Of a stretch of DNA of 64,000 nt, positions 56,222 through 64,000 are shown piece after piece. Source of the DNA: Scatophagus argus (taxonomy: Eukaryota > Chordata > Actinopteri > Scatophagidae); NCBI RefSeq assembly GCF_020382885.2, contig NC_058501.1:1-64000 (forward strand). Direction: 5' to 3'. The notes under the pieces were generated by a model, which did not search any database, had not been told where the DNA came from, and saw only the letters and a program-made list of their open reading frames with translations. The translations under genes and the position numbers were made by a program. The number at the start of each line of letters is the position of its first letter. Within the stretch, counting starts at the first letter, position 1.

Positions 56222-57037
56222 TTCAATTCAATTCAATTCAGTTTATTTATATAGCGCCAATTCACAACAAAAGTTATCTCATGACATTTTCCAATTAGAG
56301 CAGGTCTAGACCAAACTCTTTAATTAAACTGTAATACAGAGAGCCCAACATTCCCCCTTGAGCAAGCACTTGGCGACAGTGGCGAGGAAAAACTGCGGGG
56401 GTGGGGTGTGAAAGAAGGAGCACACAAGCAGAGATGCATAGCAGCAGTAATAATACCAGAAGTATCGGAAATGTAGATAATGATAATGATAATGAGGCAT
56501 ACAGAAGGTATTATGGTGATTTTGATAACAGTAGTAGTAACAATAATAATGGTAGTAGCTGTACAGAGTCGTAACAGAATTAAATCAGATTATGATTAAA
56601 CACTAGTAATCGCAGAAGGTTTCGAGCAGCACGACAGCAGGACTGCAGCAGGAGGTCCAATCATGATCGATAGGACTCTGCGGGTCAAGAAAGCACAAGG
56701 ACTTCAGGGAAGAAGTTGAGTTAGTAATATGCATTGATGGGACATAGATGTGTGCAGAAGAAGAGGGAGAGGAAGTCTAAGCCTATATCAGCATAACTAG
56801 GGGTCAGGCTAGGCCAGCCCTAACTATAAGCTTTATCAAACAGGAAAGTTTTTAGTCTACTCTTAAATATAGAGAGGGTGTCCGCCTCCCGGACCGAAAC
56901 TGGAAGATGGTTCCATAGTAGAGGAGCTTGATAACTAAAGGCTCTGGATCCCAATCTACTTTTGAGGACTCTAGGAAACACAAGTACCCGTGCATTTTGG
57001 GAATGCAAAGCTGTGGTGGGATAATAGGGTACTATTA
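56222..57037 (-). mobile_element. L2-type LINE, 3' part, minus strand
   Basis: Starts with aattc repeats (the TTGAA tail read backwards) and contains the C-terminal coding end [20 protein letters not shown] at 56820-57008. Its coding text stops at 57037 and resumes at 63706, where the other L2 is inserted. Confidence 0.9.
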
Positions 57038-57323
57038 GAGCTTGGTGTTTCCTCTTCCTGCTGAGACTTCCTGCTGTGGTAAGCGTCCTACGTCATTTCC
57101 TGTTGTTGTGTGTTAGTGGTGGTACGAGCAGCTCCGTCTGCGCTTTAATTAAAGATCGCTTAAGTTGTTCTAATATTCGCTGTAGCGAGTAATTTCACAC
57201 TGTTACCCTGATCGTCTGTTCTAGTCATAGACTTCATCACTCACTTTATTAATTTGACACTAATCTTATAACCGATTAGCATTTGCCAAATTCCGCTAAG
57301 CTAGCTTAGCCTGTTCATTAGCG

Positions 57324-58211
57324 ATGGCTTCTCTGTCTCCCTCTCGCTCTCCTGCTCTCTCCTGCTTGTTGTGTCAAATGTTTAGTTATTCCTCTGCCTC
57401 CTTTAGTGAAAGTGGTAAATGTAATAAATGTAGTTTACTTGTAGCGCTGGAGGCGAGGCTTAGTGAATTAGAAGCACGGCTCCGCACCATGGAAACAAAG
57501 TCTCTAGCTACTGTTGTTAGTCAGCCCCCATTAGCCGGTGCGGACCGATCTAGTGTAGCTCGTAGCCTGCCCCCGGTAGCTCCCGAGCAGCCGGGAAACC
57601 AGGGAGGCTGGGTGACTGTACGGAGGAAGCATAGTCCTAAGCACAAGCTCACGGTTCACCCCCAACCTCTTCACGTTTCCAACAAGTTCTCCCCACTCAG
57701 CGACACACCCGCTGAGAAACCAACTCTGGTGATTGGCAGCTCTGTAGTCAGAAACGTGAAGTTAGCGACACCAGCGACCATAGTCAAATGCATTCCTGGG
57801 GCCAGAGCGGGCGACATTGAATCTTATCTAAAACTGCTGACTAAGGATAAGCGTAAATACAGTAAAATAGTAATACATGTCGGCGGTAATGACACTCGAC
57901 TGCGCCAGTCGGAGGTCACTAAAATTAATGTAGAATCAGTTTGTACATTCGCAAAAACTATGTCGGACTCCGTAGTTTTCTCTGGACCCCTGCCCAATCT
58001 GACCAGTGATGATATGTTTAGCCGCATGTCATCATTCAATCGCTGGCTGTCGAGGTGGTGTCCAGCAAACAATGTGGGCTTTGTAGATAATTGGCAGACA
58101 TTTTGGGGAAGACCTGGTCTCATTAGGAGAGACAGCATTCATCCCACTTTGGATGGAGCAGCTCTCATATCTAGAAATCTGACTGACTTTCTTATTAAAC
58201 CAAAACCCTGA
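57324..58211 (+). CDS. L2 LINE ORF1 with SGNH-esterase-like domain
   Basis: 295 codons from MASLSPSRSPALSCLLCQMF. Residues 30-60 form a coiled coil (LLVALEARLSELEARLRTM). The C-terminal half has the SGNH hydrolase blocks: GSSVVRNVKL (Ser block), HVGGNDTRL (Gly/Asn block), and the catalytic DSIHPTLDG (Asp-His). ORF1 proteins of the CR1/L2 group are known to carry such esterase domains; they are thought to help the RNA-protein particle. The frame is intact here. Confidence 0.85.
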   Translation: MASLSPSRSPALSCLLCQMFSYSSASFSESGKCNKCSLLVALEARLSELEARLRTMETKSLATVVSQPPLAGADRSSVARSLPPVAPEQPGNQGGWVTVRRKHSPKHKLTVHPQPLHVSNKFSPLSDTPAEKPTLVIGSSVVRNVKLATPATIVKCIPGARAGDIESYLKLLTKDKRKYSKIVIHVGGNDTRLRQSEVTKINVESVCTFAKTMSDSVVFSGPLPNLTSDDMFSRMSSFNRWLSRWCPANNVGFVDNWQTFWGRPGLIRRDSIHPTLDGAALISRNLTDFLIKPKP

Positions 58212-58419
58212 CAACCCAGAGTTGAGACCAGGAGGCAGAGTTGCAGTCCTACACGCCTCTCTGCGCTTCCATTACAGTTACCCACCCAATATCCCATAGA
58301 GACTGTGTCTGTCCCCCGACCACTTAAATTAATTGAACCAAATTCAAAAAGAGGAGTTATACATAAAAATCTAATAAAGATCAACACCAACACCTCCACA
58401 GCTACAACAAATAGGAGAA

Positions 58420-59328
58420 TTGTGGAAATGTGGACTATCTAAAACTGTACTAGTGAATGAGTTAATATTGGACAATAATATAGATTTATTTTGCTTAACC
58501 GAAACCTGGCTTCGGGCAGAAGAATATGCCAGTTTAAATGAATCCACTCCCCAAAGTCATATTAATACTCAGATTCCTCGAGACACCGGCCGAGGAAGTG
58601 GAGTTGCCGCCATTTTTGACCCAAACTTATCATTTAGTCCAAAGCCCAAAGTCAACTACCATTCATTCGAAAGCCTTATTCTTACTCTCTCACACCCTAC
58701 CTGGAAAACAATACAACCAATTTTTATTGTTGTAGTGTACCGCGCTCCTGGCCCATACTCTGAATTTTTACTGGAATTTCCAGAGTTCCTATCGAGTCTG
58801 GTCCTTAAAACTAATAAAGTTATTATTATGGGTGATTTCAACATCCACGTGGACGATAGTAATGATAGCCTTCGCGCAGCATCTCTCTCTCTCTTAGATT
58901 CAATTGGCTTCTGTCAGTGTGTACATGAACCCACTCATTGCTTCAATCACACTCTTGACCTTGTTTTGACATATGGTATAGATGTAGAACATTTAACTGT
59001 CTCTGAACAAAATCCTCTTCTGTCTGACCATTGTTTAATAACTTTTGAATTTATACTATTTGACTTCATACCACCAAGAAAAAACTCCTACACTAGATAC
59101 CTGTCTGATAGTGCTGTGGATAAATTTAAAGAAACAGTTCTATTGTCATTAACTTCAGTATCATGTCCCCATACGAGTGAACAACACAATAATCCCTCTG
59201 AAATCGACCATTTCGTGAATAGTGCTGCAAGTTTACTAAGGACAACTTTAGACTCTGTTGCTCCGCTAAAAAAGAAACTCATAAAGCAAAAGAAACTTGG
59301 TATAATATATAAATATAAATATAAATAA
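58420..59328 (+). pseudogene. L2 LINE ORF2, endonuclease part
   Basis: Apurinic-endonuclease-like motifs: LFCLTETWLRAEE, GRGSGVAAIFDPN, IVVVYRAPGPYSEF, IIMGDFNIHVDD and LLSDHCLITFEF. It nicks the target DNA. The frame ends in an AT-rich insertion (KYKYK) at 59310-59328. The motifs upstream of the first Met are degraded. Confidence 0.85.
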
Positions 59329-59378
59329 ATATAATATAATCCTGGTATAATACAGAGGTTCGCAAATTAAACCAAAAT

Positions 59379-59590
59379 GTGCAAAAACTTGAGAGGAAAT
59401 GGCGTTCCTCCAAACTTAATGAATCTCGCTCTATCTGGCAAGACAGTCTTAGATTATATAGGAAGGTCCTACGGACTGCCAGAGCAGCCTATTACTCAAA
59501 ATTAATTGAGGATAACGAGCATAATCCCAGGTTTCTATTCAGCACTGTAGCCAGGCTGACAGAGAGCCACAGTGCTATCGAGCCTTGTAT
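59379..59590 (+). pseudogene. L2 LINE ORF2, linker before RT
   Basis: Reads RKWRSSKLNESRSIWQDSLR and ARAAYYSKLIEDNEHNPRFL, the usual connector between endonuclease and reverse transcriptase. Cut at 59590 by the hAT element and resumes at 61232. Confidence 0.8.
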
Positions 59591-59676
59591 TAGTGATGTG
59601 TCGGTCGCGAACGTAACAGCTCTGGGAGCCGGCTCTTTGAAGTGAACGATGGGAGCCGGCTCCTGATTGGGGGAGC

Positions 59677-59679
<3 letters not shown>

Positions 59680-59718
<39 letters not shown>

Positions 59719-59725
59719 TTTTTCT
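59680..59725. repeat. (CT)n microsatellite and T-run
   Basis: A ct repeat of about 30 bp followed by 15 or more t, upstream of the hAT ORF. Confidence 0.95.
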
Positions 59726-59958
59726 TGAAGCCGCACGTGATTGGTCAATATGCGTGGTGTTGTCGCCTCTGTGTCTGTGCTTCGTGCGCTCACTGCGCTG
59801 AGCAGAGGGGGGAGGGGTGGCAATAGCAGCACACGAACAGGTCAAGAGAGCAGAGAGAGAGTCAGGGGAGACGAGAGAGAGTGCAAGGAGCAACACGGAG
59901 GGACAAGGACATTCCTAAACACGACGAAAGGTAAAAAAAAAAAAAAAAAGTTAAGAAA

Positions 59959-60774
59959 ATGAGTGACAGCAGAAAAAGGAGTAAAATCTGGACCCACTTT
60001 AATTATATTGACAACTCAAAAGCAGAATGTAAAGTCTGCAAGATTAAAATATCCTACCGAGCTGGTTCCACAAACAACCTTCACAGGCACATGAGAACTG
60101 TACACCCATCAATTCCATTGGAGAAAAGACCAGAACCTGAACCTGATGTTAATGAAGGTGCCAGTGTGTCTTCTGTAACTGTTGCTGCTGCTCCTGCTGC
60201 TGCTGCTCCTGCTGCTGCTGCAGTGGCATCATGCAGTACAGCACCACAACACAAACCAACCACCCAGAGCTCCATGAGACAAGTTTTGCAGAAGTCTTTG
60301 ACCCCAGCAAGACAGAAGAAAATTGATGAGGAACTGGCTGAAATGATTGCACTTGATTTTCAACCATTTTCAGTTGTGGAGGACAAAGGTTTCAGAAAAT
60401 ATTCTCATGCACTCAACCCAGCATATAACATTCCAAGCAGGAAAACCCTCTCTCAAAAAATCATCCCAGGCCTGTATGACAGAGAACGTGCTTCACTGCA
60501 AGAGAGGGTTAATAAAGCCACAGCAGTGTGTCTAACAACTGACAGCTGGACATCCCGAAGCACCACATCCTTTTTGTCAGTTACATGCCACTTTATTGAA
60601 GATTACAAAATGGTGTCCTGCCTCCTGGACTGTTTTGAGTTCAGTGACAGACACACATCTGAGAATTTAGCAGAGGAGCTGCTCAGAGTGGCAAAAGAGT
60701 GGGATGTGGAAAATAAGGTGGTTGCTTGTGTTACTGACAATGCAGCAAACATAACCAAAGCTGTTAAAAGTTGA
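59959..60774 (+). CDS. Truncated hAT transposase with BED finger, 271 aa
   Basis: Begins MSDSRKRSKIWTHFNYIDNS. BED finger: Cys pair in AECKVCKIKISY, His pair in NNLHRHMRTVHPS. A run of Ala/Pro (residues about 74-96) follows. The hAT core begins DSWTSRSTTSFLSVTCHFIE (first catalytic Asp region) and ACVTDNAANITKAVKS (second Asp region), then a stop. The remaining catalytic part and the dimerisation domain are missing, so the element is an internal-deletion derivative of a ZBED-like hAT. The remaining frame is clean. Confidence 0.87.
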   Translation: MSDSRKRSKIWTHFNYIDNSKAECKVCKIKISYRAGSTNNLHRHMRTVHPSIPLEKRPEPEPDVNEGASVSSVTVAAAPAAAAPAAAAVASCSTAPQHKPTTQSSMRQVLQKSLTPARQKKIDEELAEMIALDFQPFSVVEDKGFRKYSHALNPAYNIPSRKTLSQKIIPGLYDRERASLQERVNKATAVCLTTDSWTSRSTTSFLSVTCHFIEDYKMVSCLLDCFEFSDRHTSENLAEELLRVAKEWDVENKVVACVTDNAANITKAVKS

Positions 60775-61010
60775 ACTGTGAATAGTTAAAAGTTTGTTCA
60801 GTTTTAGTTTATTTATTGTAGCACTGAAGAGTTAAGATTTTTAATTTATATTTTGTTGTGTTGTGTTTTTCAGAGATTCTGTATTGATTAAAAGTTGAAC
60901 TGTGAATAGTTAAAAGTTTGTTCAGTTTTAGTTTTTTTTAAATTATTTATTGTAGCACTGAAGAGTAAATATTGTTAATTTATATTTTGTTGTGTTGCTT
61001 GTTTTTAAGG
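60773..61010. repeat. Tandem duplication (~118 bp) after the hAT ORF
   Basis: Two copies of a segment starting aagttgaactgtgaatagtt, containing tgttcagttttag and attgtagcactgaagagt, follow one another. Copies start near 60769 and 60892 and differ by small indels. Confidence 0.85.
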
Positions 61011-61231
61011 GATTTTGTATTGTTTGGCTTTAAATTTGTTTTGAATAAAAAAAGTTAAAAGTTTAAATTCCTTAAACCTATAATTTCATATTATTAGTAA
61101 TATATTGATTAAAGCAACAAAAAAAATCTGAAGAGCCGTTTGGGAGCCGAAAGAACCGGCTCTTTTTAGTGATCCGAGCCGAAAGAGCCGGTTCTCTAAA
61201 AAGAGCCGGAATTCCCATCACTACCTTGTAT

Positions 61232-61556
61232 CCCTGTGACCCTTAGCAGCAATGACTTTATAACCTTTTTTAACGACAAGATCTTAAACATTAGAGACAA
61301 AATTCAGCACCTACTGACCTCAGCTGATCCTGACGTAACATCAAACATTAGTGTCTTAGAACCAACAGTAGAAACAGATATTCATCTTGACTGCTTTTCA
61401 CCTATCGATCCCCATCAGCTATACTCACTCATATATTCATCCAAGCCAACAACATGCCTCTTAGACCCCATCCCTACCAAACTTCTCAAAGAAGCTTTAC
61501 CCTTACTTAGCACCTGTCTATTAGACATGATCAATCTGTCCCTGATAACAGGCTAA
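61232..61556 (+). pseudogene. L2 LINE ORF2, RT N-terminal part
   Basis: Open from about 61236: FITFFNDKILNIRDKIQHLL, then SSKPTTCLLDPIPTKLLKEA, ending after NLSLITG. This is the pre-palm region of L2 reverse transcriptase. A deletion near 61555 breaks the frame before the next block. Confidence 0.82.
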
Positions 61557-61757
61557 AATAGCTGTAGTCAAACCTCTCCTTGACACACACTTGATCCAGA
61601 GGTTTTAAGCAACTATAGACCAATATCTAACCTTCCATTTCTTTCCAAGATCCTTGAAAGAACAGTCGCCAATCAGTTATATGACTTTCTTCAAAATAAT
61701 AACTTATTTGAAACTTTTCAATCTGGCTTTAGAGCTCATCATAGCACAGAAACAGCA

Positions 61758-62939
61758 TTGGTCAAAGTCACAAATGACCTCCTCCTGGCATCAGACAAGG
61801 GATTTATCTCTGTCCTTGTACTGTTAGACCTTAGTGCTGCATTTGACACCATTGACCACTCTATATTACTGCACAGATTGGAACACCTAATTGGCATCAA
61901 AGGAACTGCATTAAGCTGGTTTCAGTCTTATTTATCAGAGCGATTTCAATTTGTTCATGTTAATGATACATCGTCCACACTCTCAAAAGCTAGTCATGGA
62001 GTTCCCCAAGGTTCTGTCCTTGGGCCAATATTATTCAGCCTGTATATGCTCCCCATTGGTGATATTATTAGGAAACACTCCATACATTTTCATTGTTATG
62101 CGGATGACACACAATTGTACTTATCAATGAAACCAGATGAAACAAATCAGCTAGTCAAGCTTCAGGCATGTCTTAAAGACATAAAAACCTGGATGACCAG
62201 CAACTTCCTACTTCTAAATTCAGACAAAACCAAAGTTATTGTTCTGGGCCCCGAACACCTTAGAAATAAATTATGCAGTGATATTGCATTGATAGATGGC
62301 TTAGCCGTGGCCTCAAGCTCCACTGTAAGAAATCTAGGAGTTATCTTTGACCAGGACATGTCCTTTAACTCGCACATAGCAAATATTTCAAAGACTGCAT
62401 TCTTTCACCTCCGAAATATCGCAAAGATTAGGCACATCCTGAGTCAGAAAGATGCAGAAAAATTAGTCCATGCATTCATTACATCTAGACTGGATTACTG
62501 TAACTCCCTTCTATCAGGCTTTCCCAGTAAATCCATAAAGACTCTCCAGCTAATCCAGAACGCTGCAGCAGGACTACTGACAAGAACCAGCATGAGAGAC
62601 CATATTTCTCCTGTTCTGGCTTCTTTACATTGGCTACCTGTAAAATTCAGGATAGATTTTAAAATTCTCCTCCTTACTTATAAAGCCCTGAACGGTCAGG
62701 CACCATCCTATCTTAAAGAGTTAATAGTACCCTATTATCCCACCAGAACTTTGCGTTCCCAAAATGCAGGGCTACTTGTGGTTCCTAGAGTCCTCAAAAG
62801 TAGATTGGGAACCAGAGCCTTTAGTTATCAAGCTCCTCTACTATGGAACCGTCTTCCGGTTTCGGTCCGGGAGGCGGACACCCTCTCTATATTTAAGAGT
62901 AGACTAAAAACTTTCCTCTTTGATAAAGCTTATAGTTAG
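61758..62939 (+). pseudogene. L2 LINE ORF2, RT palm to C-terminus
   Basis: Catalytic blocks: [20 protein letters not shown] (first Asp), [31 protein letters not shown] (catalytic Asp pair), [11 protein letters not shown] and [12 protein letters not shown]. The C-terminal part ends with [20 protein letters not shown] and DKAYS before the stop. This part is undamaged, and it is the same protein end as in the minus-strand copy at 56820-57008. Confidence 0.9.
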
Positions 62940-63427
62940 GGCTGGCCTAGGCCGGCCCCTAGTTATGCTGCTATAGGCTTAGACTGCCGGGGGCCCTCCC
63001 ATGACGCACTGAGCTCTTTCTTCCTCTCCCTCTCCTTCTGCACACATTCATGTCCAATTAATGCATATTACTAACTCAACTTCTTCCCTGGAGTCCCTGT
63101 GCTTTCTTGTCCCGCAGATTCCTAGCGATCATGACTGGACCTCCTGCTGCGGTCCTGTCGTCCTGCTCAAAACCTACTGCAATTACTACTGTTTAGTCAT
63201 AATCTGATTTAAATCTGTTAAGACTCAGTACAGCTACTACCATTATTGTTACTACCATTGTTATCAAAATCACCATAATACCTTCTGTATACTTCATTGT
63301 CATTATCATTATCTACATTTCGATACTTCTGGTATTATTACTGCTGCTATGCATCTCTGCTTGTGTGCTCCTTCTCTCACACCCCACCCCCTCTGCCTCT
63401 CTCCCTTGCTCTCTCTTTCGCTCTCCT

Positions 63428-63434
<7 letters not shown>

Positions 63435-63460
<26 letters not shown>
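63435..63460. repeat. (CT)n microsatellite in L2 3' region
   Basis: About 26 bp of ct repeat, inside the 3' untranslated part of the plus-strand L2. Confidence 0.93.
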
Positions 63461-63465
<5 letters not shown>

Positions 63466-63705
63466 ACCGGTCAAGGCAGATGGCCGCCCATCTTGAGCCG
63501 GGGTCTGCTCCGAGGTTTCTGCCTTCTAAAAGGCAGTTTTTCCTCGCCACTGTCGCCAAGTGCTTGCTCAAGGGGGAATGTTGGGCTCTCTCTATTTTAC
63601 AATTTAATTAAAGAGTTTGGTCTAGACCTGCTCTAATTGGAAAGTGTCATGAGATAACTTTTGTTGTGAATTGGGCTATATAAATAAACTGAATTGAATT
63701 GAATT

Positions 63706-64000
63706 ATTAACTCTTTAAGATAGGATGGTGCCTGACCGTTCAGGGCTTTATATGTGAGGAGGAGAGTTTTAAAATCTATCCTGAATTTTACAGGTAGCCA
63801 ATGTAGAGAAGCCAGAACAGGAGAAATATGATCTCTCATGCTGGTTCTTGTCAGTAGTCCTGCTGCAGCGTTCTGGATTAGCTGGAGAGTCTTTATAGAT
63901 TTATTGGGGCAGCCTGATAGAAGGGAGTTACAATAATCCAGTTTAGAGGTAATGAATGCATGGACTAATTTTTCTGTATCTTTCTGACTCAGGATGTGCC
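63706..64000 (-). mobile_element. L2-type LINE, upstream part of the minus-strand copy
   Basis: Minus-strand text [20 protein letters not shown] and [13 protein letters not shown] leads exactly to the break, and the continuation is found at 57037. The copy runs off the end of the window. Confidence 0.88.

Larger units (their letters stand above)
59591..61223 (+). mobile_element. 1.6-kb hAT element with BED-finger ORF
   Basis: Ends tagtgatg and catcacta, with a perfect 8-bp target duplication CCTTGTAT at 59583-59590 and 61224-61231. Subterminal regions are packed with gagccggctc-type palindromes. It interrupts ORF2 of the L2 LINE. Confidence 0.92.
57038..63705 (+). mobile_element. Near full-length L2-type LINE, plus strand, nested in its own kind
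   Basis: Inserted in the minus-strand L2 with a short duplication ATTA (57034-57037 and 63706-63709). It has a 5' region from 57038, ORF1 (57324-58211), ORF2 with endonuclease and reverse transcriptase, a long 3' region with a ct repeat, and a TTGAA-repeat tail. ORF2 is broken by an AT-rich insertion near 59300-59350, by a hAT element at 59591-61223, and by deletions near 61555. Confidence 0.9.

Noticed and set aside
60180-60240. Trinucleotide expansion with regulatory role
   Set aside because: The gctgct repeat is short and encodes the Ala/Pro run of the hAT transposase; nothing else supports a special role.

Overview
This is eukaryotic and almost certainly teleost-fish DNA: an intron-rich, transposon-dominated stretch with no confidently intact host gene. 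The pointers to a fish are the repertoire itself: L2-type LINEs ending in TTGAA repeats, CR1/L2-like LINEs with short-repeat tails, a chromodomain Ty3/gypsy element, a BEL/Pao element, a Penelope-like element, several hAT elements, and integrase-type DNA transposons that carry E3-ligase-like companion genes.

Layout. 1-6082: a 178-bp satellite array, then a roughly 1.2-kb module repeated four times. 6083-12305: a second ~178-bp array, related to the first in inverted orientation. Many of its units contain a 36-nt cassette flanked by splice-site-like sequences. It is interrupted by a 5'-truncated LINE (7656-9664), a LINE tail and a full-length U2 snRNA sequence joined to a tRNA-type SINE (10557-11017). 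12306-14750 is mostly unassigned. 14833-33236 is the most interesting block. Element A (14833-21308, target duplication ACACAG) encodes a six-exon DDE integrase-like transposase and a convergent six-exon RING-like protein. Element B (21374-33236) is an inverted, decayed copy 65 bp away. B is itself split by a different integrase-type transposon (22621-29613, ~290-bp inverted repeats), which carries its own six-exon transposase and remnants of a HECT ubiquitin ligase gene. A and B both landed in what looks like one exon of a minus-strand host gene or pseudogene.

33999-39033: a very young chromodomain Ty3/gypsy element with apparently identical 331-bp LTRs. 39345-43110: a hAT element, a SINE, two LINE fragments and a hAT-like terminus. 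43754-45988: a Penelope-like element with an inverted copy of its own 3' end. 46418-55600: a BEL/Pao remnant on the minus strand, split inside its integrase by a 7.6-kb Ty3-like element (47424-54981) whose gag-pol region includes a MYND-type zinc finger. 56054-56214: one HECT-like exon. 56222-64000: an L2 LINE on the minus strand, split by a nearly full-length L2 of the same family on the plus strand (57038-63705), which holds a BED-finger hAT element (59591-61223).

Nesting order is readable because most insertions have visible target-site duplications. Only element A's two genes look open along their whole predicted length. The gypsy element is young but has a frame break before its chromodomain. 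Exon borders were placed by eye from splice consensus and reading-frame continuity, and family names rest on motif recognition, not database searches.
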